From positions 2,914,001-2,978,000 of the forward strand of contig NC_019964.1 in assembly GCF_000328525.1 (NCBI RefSeq): a stretch of 64,000 nt of DNA, written 5' to 3'. Source of the stretch: Halovivax ruber XH-70. Lineage in GTDB: Archaea; Halobacteriota; Halobacteria; Halobacteriales; Natrialbaceae. A program made the position numbers and the translations under genes. Below are positions 23,536 through 31,391 of this stretch, piece after piece (positions within the stretch are counted from its first letter, which is position 1; the number at the start of each line of letters is the position of its first letter). The notes beneath the pieces are model-generated. The model did not search any database, was not told the DNA's origin, and worked only from the letters and a program-made list of their open reading frames with translations.

Positions 23536-24384
23536 ATGAACGTGAACGAAACGACCGTCGACAGACGAACGATGCTGCGGGTGGCCGGAGCGACTGCGAT
23601 CGGCCTGCCGCTCGCGGGCTGCATCGAGCGAATCGGTGACGAGACGGGAGCGACTCGTGAGGACCTCGTATTGGCACCCCCAGCGAGTCACGACCGCGCC
23701 CGTGAAACGGACGTCCCGCACCCGATCTACGGCGACGACCTCCCGGAAGCGACCGTCCAGGCCCCACTACACGACCGCTCGGTGACGACCACCGAGTTCG
23801 TCGGCGATCGGGCGACGATGCTGACGTTCGTCTTCACGAGCTGTACGACCGTCTGTCCAGGCCTCACCTCGACGCTCCGCCGGATCCAGGCCGATTCGAT
23901 CGAGCGGGGCTACGCCGACGAGATCGCGTTCCAGACGGTCACGTTCGATCCCGAGTACGACACCACGGACGTCCTCAGGGAGTACGGGGAGAAACAGGGC
24001 GTCGACTTCGACGTCGGGAACTGGTACTTCCTCAGGCCAGAGACGCCCGCGCGTGCCACGTCGGTCGTCGAAGACACGTTCGGCGTCGCGTTCGAGCGCG
24101 CGGACGAGAGCGACCCGACCGAATCGGAGAACGAGACGACCGATGACGATCACACCGAGAGTGACGGCGAAACGGGCGATACCGACCACGACGGGATGAA
24201 CGAGAGCGACGGTGACACCGACGAGACCCACGACGGACACGGACGCAGCCACCGTCACTTCGTCCACACCTCGCTGGTGTTGCTGGTGAACAGAGACGGG
24301 CTGGTCGAGCGAGCCTACGCTGGCGGGCCGCCAGCCCCGCGAACCGTGCTGGACGACGCCCGCACGGTCGTCGAGGAGGGATGA
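23536..24384 (+). CDS. SCO1/SenC-type copper chaperone
   Basis: Sco protein, 282 residues, which delivers copper or electrons to CuA-type and related sites. It has a twin-arginine lipobox signal (VDRRTMLRVAG ... LAGC near residue 29), the thioredoxin-fold copper motif FTSCTTVCPGL (Cys103, Cys107) and the third ligand His244 in FVHTSLV. Between the motifs is an insert of about 45 residues made almost only of Asp, Glu, Ser, Thr, Gly and His (near 195-238), ending in a short His-rich segment that may bind metal. The 3' end overlaps the TlpA-like gene by four bases. Targets are NirK and/or the CuA subunit at 14.6 kb. Confidence 0.93.
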   Translation: MNVNETTVDRRTMLRVAGATAIGLPLAGCIERIGDETGATREDLVLAPPASHDRARETDVPHPIYGDDLPEATVQAPLHDRSVTTTEFVGDRATMLTFVFTSCTTVCPGLTSTLRRIQADSIERGYADEIAFQTVTFDPEYDTTDVLREYGEKQGVDFDVGNWYFLRPETPARATSVVEDTFGVAFERADESDPTESENETTDDDHTESDGETGDTDHDGMNESDGDTDETHDGHGRSHRHFVHTSLVLLVNRDGLVERAYAGGPPAPRTVLDDARTVVEEG

Positions 24385-24917
24385 TCGTGCGACGACGCGA
24401 GCTGATTGCAGGCGGCGCTGCACTGGCCACCCTTGGCGGTGCAGGCGCGCTGGCCGTCACCGACTGGCAACCCGGGTCTGACGACGGGGGAGTCGAGCCG
24501 GTCGAACTCGCGGCGATCTCCGGGCAGGGCGAGGAGGGGGACACCGTTACCGTCCCCGAGCGCGGTCGAGTGAGTCTGGTCGAGCTGTTCGCGACCTCGT
24601 GTGACGTCTGTTCGCGCCAGATGGCGCCGCTCGGCCGCGTCGCAGAGCGCGTCGGCGACGACGTCCAGGTCGTCTCGGTGACGAACGAGCCCCTCGGCGG
24701 GACGGTCACCCGGGCGGACGTCGCCGACTGGTGGACCGCTCACGAGGGTACCTGGCCCGTCGCCCACGACGCAGACCTCGACCTCACGAGTGCGCTGAAC
24801 GCCGTGAGCGTCCCGTACACGGTCGTTCTCGACGCCGAGAACAGGGTCGACTGGCGCCACAGCGGCTACGCCGACCACGCGACCCTGCTCGCCCGGCTCG
24901 AGGAGGCCCGGGCGTGA
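24381..24917 (+). CDS. TlpA/ResA-like membrane-anchored thioredoxin
   Basis: A 178-residue thioredoxin-fold protein with an N-terminal anchor (about residues 9-28, after MIVRRRELIAGG, an RR signal lacking a lipobox Cys). Active site CDVC (in FATSCDVCSRQMAPL) and the cis-proline segment VSVPYTVVLD are present. Proteins of this type reduce disulfides on the outside, for instance in Sco or the CuA site, so that copper can be inserted. It is translationally coupled to Sco by an ATGA overlap, strong support for that role. GTG 24387 is an alternative start. Confidence 0.88.
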   Translation: MIVRRRELIAGGAALATLGGAGALAVTDWQPGSDDGGVEPVELAAISGQGEEGDTVTVPERGRVSLVELFATSCDVCSRQMAPLGRVAERVGDDVQVVSVTNEPLGGTVTRADVADWWTAHEGTWPVAHDADLDLTSALNAVSVPYTVVLDAENRVDWRHSGYADHATLLARLEEARA

Positions 24918-25029
24918 TGCCCGCCCACCACCGCGACGGGCGGGGCCGACCACGAGCGCACGTGAACTGCCCCACGTATCGAGGGGGAACCCATATGATA
25001 CCCGAGAACGAACCCAGAGTGAAGCCGAC

Positions 25030-25182
25030 ATGGAGAGCGAGTCAATGAAGGAGTACGAGTTCACGTGCCCGGCGTGCGGCCAGCAGATCGAGATCAACGG
25101 GCCGATGCGGACGGCAATCCTGTCGAACGGCTGCCCCATCTGTTCGACATCCGTCAGTGACGACAGTTTCGCCCCCGCGTGA
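25030..25182 (+). CDS. Small zinc-ribbon protein (DUF7560-like)
   Basis: A 50-residue protein with two knuckles, FTCPACGQ and NGCPICST, the pattern of a zinc ribbon. A second, related 46-residue protein is encoded at 26789. Such peptides are abundant in haloarchaea and some act in stress or DNA/RNA binding; no function can be assigned. ATG 25030 or the in-frame ATG 25045 could start it. It lies about 110 bases after the TlpA-like gene. Confidence 0.75.
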   Translation: MESESMKEYEFTCPACGQQIEINGPMRTAILSNGCPICSTSVSDDSFAPA

Positions 25183-25305
25183 GTACCGTCGACTCACCAG
25201 TTCGTTTTACGAAGTACCGTGGCTGCGTCCACACTCACGTTTCCCGGAGTGAACGTCGTCGAACGGAACGATTCTTTGTCGAAAATCGACCGCCAGGCGG
25301 GCGCC

Positions 25306-25770
25306 TCACTCGCTTTCCGTCCGATCGATCTCGGTTCGTCGCCCACTCAGATCCACCGGTTCGAGCGTGTAGAGCTGGATATCGAGATCCGGCTTCGAGT
25401 TCGCCCAGATCTCGAAGAGCGGTCGCTTCGCCTCGCCGTACTGCTCGATTCGGTCGACGGTAAGTTCCTCCGGCGGCACTTCCGTCAGCGAGCCGACGGC
25501 GACGACGCTTCGGTAACTCGATTCGGCGTCCGTCTCGTCGTAGACCACCAGCCTGGCCCGCGGCGACGAGGAGAGGTACTCACGCTTCTCGCTCTCTGGC
25601 GTCGAGACCAGCCGCAGATAGAACACGCGCTCGTCCGGATCGTAGCCGTACGAGATCGGAATCGCGTAGGGTTCGTCGTCGCGAGCGAGCGAGAGGACCC
25701 CGGTCTCCTGCCCGCCGAGGAACTCGTCCAGTTCGCCCGCCGTCATTTCCGTTTCCCGTGCGAGTGACAT
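25306..25770 (-). CDS. Pyridoxamine 5'-phosphate oxidase-like flavin-binding protein
   Basis: A 154-residue protein of the split-barrel FMN family. Visible elements are the start of the barrel (GVLSLARDDEPYAIPISYGYD), the phosphate-binding turn (FYLRLVSTPESEKREYLSSSPRARLVV) and a C-terminal PLFEIWANSKPDLDIQLYTLEP. This is the common haloarchaeal type annotated as PNPOx-like; it is unlikely to make pyridoxal phosphate and more probably binds flavin or F420. ATG 25770 is well supported; the long upstream extension is a shadow. It lies just downstream of the NarO-like gene on the same strand. Confidence 0.85.
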   Translation of the reverse strand: MSLARETEMTAGELDEFLGGQETGVLSLARDDEPYAIPISYGYDPDERVFYLRLVSTPESEKREYLSSSPRARLVVYDETDAESSYRSVVAVGSLTEVPPEELTVDRIEQYGEAKRPLFEIWANSKPDLDIQLYTLEPVDLSGRRTEIDRTESE

Positions 25771-25870
25771 CGTCGTACGTTGCCCGTGCGCCCGGGCCGT
25801 CTTAATCCCACCGTCTGCCCCCGAACCGCCAGTCCGATCGGCGAACCCGAACGAGCGCGCCCTGGATCGC

Positions 25871-26608
25871 TTACGCACTCGGATCGAGCACGTCGTCGAG
25901 CAGTTTGCGCTGGGCGGTGACGAGGTGTTCGGTGAACGTCGACTGTGAGATACCGAGTTCGGCCGCGAGTTCCGACGCGTTGGCTCCCCTGGGCCGTTCG
26001 AAGTAGCCGTTCTCGTAGGCGGTTTCGAGCACCTCCCGCTGTCGGTCGGTGAGTTTCCCCCGGTTGACGAAGACGCCGTCGTCGGGCGTCCCCTCGAGCG
26101 GTGGCTGGAGCAGCCGTCTGACGTCGACCGACGGGAATCGGTCCCTGAGGTCACCCATCACGTCCTGCAACTGGTCGAACGATTCGGCGTGGAAGACGAG
26201 CGTCAACTCCCCGTCGTCCGCGACGTATCGATGGACGGGACAGCCGTGGGACCCGAGACACGCGCACGGACAGTCGTCGGATTCCTCGTGGGACGTGCGG
26301 TAGATCGCGGTCGATCCGTACGAGAATACGGCACCGTCGGTGGGTTCGTCCGCAGTGGACGTCGCGTCTGTGGCGGATTCGGCGTCCGCAGACGCAGTGT
26401 CGGCGTCGGGGCCACCATCCTCTGTCTCGGCGTTGACGGCAGGTTCGTCCGCCGCAGCGAGGTATTCGGTGACGCTCCCACTCGAGGCGGCCGGTGAGAC
26501 GCTCGTCGACGTCTGGTCGATGACCGAGCCCGTCCGCGCCGACTCCCGGGCGATCGGACAGCCGTCGGGCGCCGTGATCGCGACCGTCGCACGTATTCCC
26601 TCGCCCAT
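25871..26608 (-). CDS. narO: NarO-like HTH_10 regulator of anaerobic respiration
   Basis: A 245-residue regulator. The N-terminus has Cys17 (PDGCPIA), followed after an acidic low-complexity stretch by CPCACLGSHGCP; this fits C-Xn-C-X-C-X7-C, the cysteine pattern I recall for NarO of Haloferax, which activates nitrate, nitrite and DMSO respiration genes when oxygen is low. The C-terminus is HTH_10 (LTDRQREVLETAYENGYFERPRG, SELAAELGISQSTFTEHL). The cysteines probably hold an Fe-S cluster or metal. An insert of about 50 Asp/Ala/Thr-rich residues separates Cys17 from the cluster, an oddity. Location 3 kb from nirK and the three CGAA-N4-TTCG sites at 12 kb support the assignment. Confidence 0.8.
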   Translation of the reverse strand: MGEGIRATVAITAPDGCPIARESARTGSVIDQTSTSVSPAASSGSVTEYLAAADEPAVNAETEDGGPDADTASADAESATDATSTADEPTDGAVFSYGSTAIYRTSHEESDDCPCACLGSHGCPVHRYVADDGELTLVFHAESFDQLQDVMGDLRDRFPSVDVRRLLQPPLEGTPDDGVFVNRGKLTDRQREVLETAYENGYFERPRGANASELAAELGISQSTFTEHLVTAQRKLLDDVLDPSA

Positions 26609-26788
26609 TCGTGTCCGGCGTTGGGGTCGCGCTCCCTTTAGTCCAGTGGTGGCACCACGCCGCTGGTCACCCTGGGTGACCGCTCTCCTCGCAGACGGCG
26701 AACGCCGGTGTGCCCGCGTGTGGATTCCAGCCACGCGAGAACGCACCCCAGGGCCTTATCTGTGGGTCGACTACGTTGCAATAGACCC

Positions 26789-26929
26789 ATGGAAACTCCC
26801 CAGCACTCGACGTTCGTCTGTCCGGAGTGTGCGTCGTCGTTCGTCGTGGACGACGACAAGCGAGCGGCGCTCGTCGAACACGGGTGCGTGCGCTGTGGCA
26901 CCGCACTCACCCCCGACGCGTTCGCCTGA
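26789..26929 (+). CDS. Small zinc-ribbon protein (DUF7560-like, second copy)
   Basis: A 46-residue protein with FVCPECASSF and HGCVRCGTAL, two zinc knuckles in the same arrangement as the protein at 25030. Flanked by regulators on both sides (NarO-like and a winged-helix protein). ATG 26789 is chosen because it yields the compact two-knuckle form. Confidence 0.75.
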   Translation: METPQHSTFVCPECASSFVVDDDKRAALVEHGCVRCGTALTPDAFA

Positions 26930-26949
26930 GCGGTCCCGTGACACCGGAG

Positions 26950-26957
26950 TATATAAA
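26950..26957 (+). promoter_or_regulatory. TATA box of winged-helix gene
   Basis: TATATAAA, the strongest TATA match in the window, 56-63 bases before ATG 27013, implying a leader of about 30 bases. Confidence 0.65.
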
Positions 26958-27012
26958 CTACCCCCAATAGCTGTGGTGTCAACTCGTCCCCCTCCGGTCC
27001 CGACAGTGTAGT

Positions 27013-27396
27013 ATGAGCCAATCCATGCAGGCGCCGACCCAGACCCCGAAGACGCCCTACTCGACGACCACTCCCGACTACGACGTCGCCGCCGTCGTCA
27101 GTGCGTTCGACGACCCGGCCTGCCGGCAGATCCTCGAAGCGACCAGCGACGAGGCCCGTTCCGCGAAAGAGATCGCCGAGACCACCGACCTGGCACTCTC
27201 GACGACCTACCGAAAACTCGACGAGCTCGAAGAGACGGGCCTCCTCGAAGACGGACTGCGCCTCCGACGCTCCGGCAACCACACGGCCGAGTACACCGCG
27301 TGTCTCGACGAGTTCGTCCTCTCGGTCTCCCCCGAAGACGGCGTTCAATTGCGCATCGCCGAGGGAGAATCCGTCGACGGCGTCGGCGCAATCTAG
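27013..27396 (+). CDS. ArsR-like winged-helix regulator
   Basis: A 127-residue one-domain regulator. The winged helix covers about residues 25-105: VVSAFDDPACRQILEAT, then AKEIAETTDLALSTTYRKLDELEETGLLED (recognition helix) and a wing. It has two cysteines (37 and near 96) but no clear metal-binding cluster. Similar proteins are common stand-alone regulators in haloarchaea. The strong upstream TATA box suggests high or inducible expression. Target genes are not evident. Confidence 0.82.
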   Translation: MSQSMQAPTQTPKTPYSTTTPDYDVAAVVSAFDDPACRQILEATSDEARSAKEIAETTDLALSTTYRKLDELEETGLLEDGLRLRRSGNHTAEYTACLDEFVLSVSPEDGVQLRIAEGESVDGVGAI

Positions 27397-27562
27397 CACT
27401 CGATTACGTCTCGATCGATTCGTTCCGGTCCATTCATTTTCCGTCCCACGTCGTTCCGGCTGGCCCGATTCATTCGTCCCGATCAGGTAGCAGGAACTGG
27501 TCTGGCACCCAAGGCAAGCACTGGTTTCACACCCGAGCGGATCGTCTCTGACGGTGAAAACG

Positions 27563-27811
27563 ATGGCCGAACACTACGACCGCGTCCTCCTCGCGATCGC
27601 ACTCCTCCTCGCGTCGGGGGTACTCGTCGGGGCACTCACCGCGGTGCCGATGCAACTCGCCCGAGTCGTGAGCGTCCTCGCCGCGACACCGTTCGTCTAC
27701 GACGCACTCTTTCGAAATCCGCCCCGACCGACGGAGCCGGCCCCACGGGTCACCGCGGCTATCGTCTGGCAGGCGGTGGTCGTCTGGGCGATCATCGTCG
27801 CTCTCGGCTAG
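27563..27811 (+). CDS. Small two- to three-helix membrane protein
   Basis: An 82-residue hydrophobic protein (MAEHYDRVLLAIALLLASG start). Three helices can be drawn at about residues 7-25, 30-48 and 63-81, with a proline-rich loop between the last two. GTG 27554 is an alternative start. No family is recognised; it lies convergent with a UspA gene. Confidence 0.6.
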   Translation: MAEHYDRVLLAIALLLASGVLVGALTAVPMQLARVVSVLAATPFVYDALFRNPPRPTEPAPRVTAAIVWQAVVVWAIIVALG

Positions 27812-27865
27812 GGGCAACGATCAGGAACTGCCGCGACGCGATCCGACAACGCAGCGGCCGACAGC

Positions 27866-28288
27866 TCAGTCGTGGTTCCCGCCGGTGACGACGACCGGCC
27901 GATCCGTCTCCAGGATGACCGACTGGGCGACGCTCCCGAAGAGTGCCTTCCCGACGGGGGAGCGTTTGCGACCGCCGAGGACGATCGAGTCGACGTCGTA
28001 CTCGTCGGCGACGCCGAGGATGTCCGCGACCGTGTCCCCGCTATCCTCGACGACCGTCGTCTCGATACCCCGTTCGTCCAGATGCTCGGTCGCCTCCCGC
28101 ACCGACCCGACGCGCGTCGCCGAGTTGAACTGCTTCAGTTCGTCGGGGAGGTCTTCGCCCTCGCCGTGGAAGACGAAGAGCGCGATCGCTTCGACCGACT
28201 CACTCGCGTTCGGGAGGTCGGCGACGTACTGTGCCTGGGCGAGCGCACGGTCTTCGTCTTCGTCGAGTGGTAACAGGACGCGATACAT
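27866..28288 (-). CDS. UspA-family universal stress protein
   Basis: A 140-residue single UspA domain. It starts MYRVLLPLDEDEDRALAQAQ and ends with the nucleotide-binding consensus VDSIVLGGRKRSPVGKALFGSVAQSVILETDRPVVV, i.e. G-2X-G-9X-G(S), so it probably binds ATP. GTG 28294 would add two residues. It is one of five UspA loci in the window. Divergent from the ABC transporter genes. Confidence 0.9.
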   Translation of the reverse strand: MYRVLLPLDEDEDRALAQAQYVADLPNASESVEAIALFVFHGEGEDLPDELKQFNSATRVGSVREATEHLDERGIETTVVEDSGDTVADILGVADEYDVDSIVLGGRKRSPVGKALFGSVAQSVILETDRPVVVTGGNHD

Positions 28289-28413
28289 ACCCACTGATTC
28301 GAGCGGGCCGATATAAAACCAGGCGCCGATTCCGGCCGCCTCGATGGGGTCACCCGGCAGGTCGGCCGGGAACGGCCCCCGACAGTTACGACCCGTCGGC
28401 CCGAACTGGGCGT

Positions 28414-29475
28414 ATGGACGCGGTCACGCTGGACGGACTGACGAAGGATTACGGCGAGGTGCTCGCGAACGACGACGTCTCGTTCGCCGTCGAGACCGGC
28501 GAGATCTTCGGCTATCTGGGGCCGAACGGGGCCGGCAAGACGACGACTATCCGGATGCTCCTCGGTCTCATCTCGCCGACGGACGGCTCGGCGACGGTGC
28601 TCGGCGCCGACGTACGCGACGAATCGGCGCTCATCGAGGCCCGCCGCCGGATCGGCTACCTGCCCGACGACCCGCAGTTCGACGAGACGGCGACCGGCCA
28701 GGAGATTATCGACCTCCACGCCAGCATCAAGGGTGATCAGCGGAGCGACGAACTGGTCGAACTGTTCGAGCCGCCGCTCGATCGCGCCATCCGTGAGTAC
28801 TCCCACGGCAACGTCCGCAAGCTGGGGCTCGTACTCACGTTCATGCACGATCCCGAGCTGGTTATCCTGGACGAGCCGACGGGCGGACTCGACCCACTCA
28901 TGAAACAGCGCTTCGGCGAGTTCCTCCGCCGGGAGAGCGAGAACGGCCTCACCGTGTTGTTCTCCTCGCACATCCTCGGCGAGGTCAGGCGCCTCTGCGA
29001 CCGCGTCGCCATCATCCGGCAGGGCCGGCTGGTTACCGTCGAGCCGGTCGAATCGCTGCTCGAACGCAGCGGCAAGGTCGTCCGGCTGGTCGCCGCAGAC
29101 GCGATTCCACAGTCGGCGCTCGCGGGCGTAGACGGCGTCCACGAGCTGGCGGCTGGCGTCGCCGGGGCGGCGGTCGGACCCGCCACAGGCGACGAGACGG
29201 GCGGGACGGCCTGGACGGACAGCGCGGGTGCTGGTGGTGAGGGGATCGCCGCCGAAGCCGACGCGGACGAGCACTTCCACGAGTATACCTTCACGTACAC
29301 GGGCGAGATGGACGCGCTGCTCGCGCGCCTCGGTGAGTACTCGCTGCACGACTGCACGATCGAGGAGGCGCCGCTCGAGGACGTCTTCCTCAGATTCTAC
29401 GGCGACGAATCCAGTGAGACCGGGTCACGTGCGTCGCCGCCCGCTTCCGACGCCACCGGAGGTGCGTCGCACTGA
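28414..29475 (+). CDS. ABC transporter ATP-binding protein (ABC-2 type)
   Basis: ATPase subunit of an ABC-2-type exporter, 353 residues. Walker A GPNGAGKTT, a degenerate signature YSHGNVRKLG, Walker B VILDEPTGGLDP and the switch SSHILGEV are clear. The C-terminal 130 residues include an acidic, low-complexity stretch (about 255-290) before a final domain typical of Nod/CcmA-like exporters. The stop overlaps the permease ATG by one base, so the two proteins are made together. Substrate unknown; such pairs in haloarchaea are often assigned to drug, copper or lipid export without proof. ATG 28414 removes 61 unsupported upstream codons. Confidence 0.93.
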   Translation: MDAVTLDGLTKDYGEVLANDDVSFAVETGEIFGYLGPNGAGKTTTIRMLLGLISPTDGSATVLGADVRDESALIEARRRIGYLPDDPQFDETATGQEIIDLHASIKGDQRSDELVELFEPPLDRAIREYSHGNVRKLGLVLTFMHDPELVILDEPTGGLDPLMKQRFGEFLRRESENGLTVLFSSHILGEVRRLCDRVAIIRQGRLVTVEPVESLLERSGKVVRLVAADAIPQSALAGVDGVHELAAGVAGAAVGPATGDETGGTAWTDSAGAGGEGIAAEADADEHFHEYTFTYTGEMDALLARLGEYSLHDCTIEEAPLEDVFLRFYGDESSETGSRASPPASDATGGASH

Positions 29476-30257
29476 TGGAGCTCGCTACCTATTACGGACG
29501 GAATCGAGTTCGCGGGAGTGTCTACCTCGCCCTCGCCATGTCGCTGCTCGCGGCGATGGTGATCTGGGTCTACCCCTCGTTCGCCGACGCCTTCGGCGAG
29601 GACGAGTTGCTAGAGGCCTATCCCCCGCAGGTCCTCCAGGTGTTCGACATCGAGACGATGGGATCGATCGAGGGGTTCCTCTCGTTCGAACTGTACACGT
29701 TCGGCTGGGTGATCCTCCTCGGGCTGTACCTCGCGTATCTGGCCGCCGGGACGATCGCCGACGACATCGACCGCGAGCGGACCGACATCCTGCTCACGCT
29801 GCCGATTTCGCGAGCCAGCGTCGTCGCCCAGACGTTCGCCGCGCTGGCCGTCCCGATCGTCGCCGTCAACGTGATCACGCCGATCGTCGTCTACGTCAGT
29901 ACCCGGCTGGTCGACCATCCGATCGGCGCTGCGGACCTCGCCGCAGTGCACGCCCTCTCGATCCCGTACCTCTTCGCCTGCGCGGCGATCGGCCTGCTCG
30001 CCTCCGTCGTCGCCGATCGGGCCGCCATCGCCCAGCGGGTCGCCCTGGGCGCCATCTTCGGGCTCTACATGCTCGAATCGCTCCTGGAAGGGACCGACTA
30101 CGAGGCCGTCGGCGCCATCTCGCCGACGCGGTACTTCGACCCGAACGCGATCCTCCTGGACGCCGAGTACGACCTCGTCGGCGCGGGGATCCTCGTCGCC
30201 GGAACGCTCGTCCTCGTCGTCGTCTCGCAGCTGTGGTTCCGACGGCGGGACGTGTGA
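29475..30257 (+). CDS. ABC-2 type permease
   Basis: Membrane subunit matching the preceding ATPase: 260 residues, six helices, with an N-terminal YYGRNRVRGSVYLALAMSL, the loop TIADDIDRERTDILLTLPISRASVVAQT (contact region with the ATPase) and a final VVSQLWFRRRDV. Coupled to the ATPase by the TGATG overlap. It resembles NosY/ABC-2 permeases in topology, but the substrate is unknown. Confidence 0.9.
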   Translation: MELATYYGRNRVRGSVYLALAMSLLAAMVIWVYPSFADAFGEDELLEAYPPQVLQVFDIETMGSIEGFLSFELYTFGWVILLGLYLAYLAAGTIADDIDRERTDILLTLPISRASVVAQTFAALAVPIVAVNVITPIVVYVSTRLVDHPIGAADLAAVHALSIPYLFACAAIGLLASVVADRAAIAQRVALGAIFGLYMLESLLEGTDYEAVGAISPTRYFDPNAILLDAEYDLVGAGILVAGTLVLVVVSQLWFRRRDV

Positions 30258-30325
30258 CGAATCCGCGGACCGTTCGGGCGACGACGAAGCCGAACGTTGA
30301 CGTGACGGGCCTGCGAAGTATCACT

Positions 30326-30775
30326 ATGTTCGAACGGATTCTGGTGCCGACCGACGGCAGCCCCCACGCGACGACCGCTATCGAGGACGCCATCGAACTC
30401 GCGGCCGATCAGGACGCCACCCTGCACGCACTCTCCGTCGCCGACAGCGGCCCGCTCGGCGACGTGCGCCTGCCCGGCGAGGCGGCGAATCCGAGCGAGG
30501 CACTGGCCGAACGGGCGCAGGGCTTCGTCGACGACGCCGTCGAACGGGCCGAAGCGGCAGGCGTCGAGGCCACCGGAACGATCCGGAACGGCCCGCCGTC
30601 GTCGGAGATCCTCGACTACGCCCGCGAGATCGACGCGGACGTCATCGTCATGGGGAGCCGCGGTCGCGGCGGCCTCCACCGCATGGCCGTCGGGAGCGTC
30701 GCCGATCACGTCATCCGGTTCGGCGAGTTCCGCGTTCTCGTCGTCGACGCCGGCGAGGACGCCACCGACACGTGA
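30326..30775 (+). CDS. UspA-family universal stress protein
   Basis: A 149-residue UspA domain: MFERILVPTDGSPHATTAIEDAI start, ending with the ATP-binding consensus DVIVMGSRGRGGLHRMAVGSVADHVIRF. Begins 68 bases after the ABC permease on the same strand and could share its transcript. Haloarchaeal Usp proteins respond to energy and osmotic stress; the specific partner is unknown. Confidence 0.92.
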   Translation: MFERILVPTDGSPHATTAIEDAIELAADQDATLHALSVADSGPLGDVRLPGEAANPSEALAERAQGFVDDAVERAEAAGVEATGTIRNGPPSSEILDYAREIDADVIVMGSRGRGGLHRMAVGSVADHVIRFGEFRVLVVDAGEDATDT

Positions 30776-30913
30776 ACGGTCGCTGACGCACGTGGAGGAT
30801 GTGAATCGGAGCGAGTGCTATCGCTTTCGGTCGAATCGAACTCACTCGCTACCGGTCGAAGCGCGCGGTGGGTACCGATCGGACGTATCCGATCGCCCGG
30901 CAACTGGTTTTGC

Positions 30914-31327
30914 TTACAGTTCTTCGACGAGTCGGTTGACCGCGCGGGTTCGCTGGCCGAACGACCAGCCCACGAGCGCGAGGCCGACGTACAACGCGAT
31001 CGCGAGGCCGACGTAGAGCCAGGGAACCGCTCGGGGGACGAAGCCGTAGTTGCTCAGCGCTCCGGCCAGGAGCAGCGAGAGGACGACGAGCGCGACACCG
31101 ATGTCGCCGCCGCGCATGCTCGGGAGTTCCGGCGGGTCCGAGAGGACGCGCCCGAGTGCGTAGAAGAGGAGTGTAAAGGAAAGCCAGCCACTGACGACGA
31201 TCGGCGCACCTTCGAGTGTGACGTCGAATCCGTACCGCGGGAGGTACCGAACGTGGGTAAAGAGCGTCCCGACGACGCCGATACCGAGCAGTAGCCAAAG
31301 AACCGTATCCGGACGATCGGTCGCCAT
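30914..31327 (-). CDS. Four-helix membrane protein, unassigned
   Basis: A 137-residue protein with four helices (about 9-26, 42-60, 74-95, 100-120) and short loops. The start MATDRPDTVLWLLLG at 31327 is clear. No motif or family recognised. It lies 64 bases downstream of the thioredoxin reductase gene on the same strand, so it may be the last gene of the trx unit. Confidence 0.65.
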   Translation of the reverse strand: MATDRPDTVLWLLLGIGVVGTLFTHVRYLPRYGFDVTLEGAPIVVSGWLSFTLLFYALGRVLSDPPELPSMRGGDIGVALVVLSLLLAGALSNYGFVPRAVPWLYVGLAIALYVGLALVGWSFGQRTRAVNRLVEEL

Positions 31328-31391
31328 ACTGAACGGTTCGTCGGAGTGTCCGTAAAACGCGCGGTTCGCTCCCGACCGGGCCCGATCCCCC

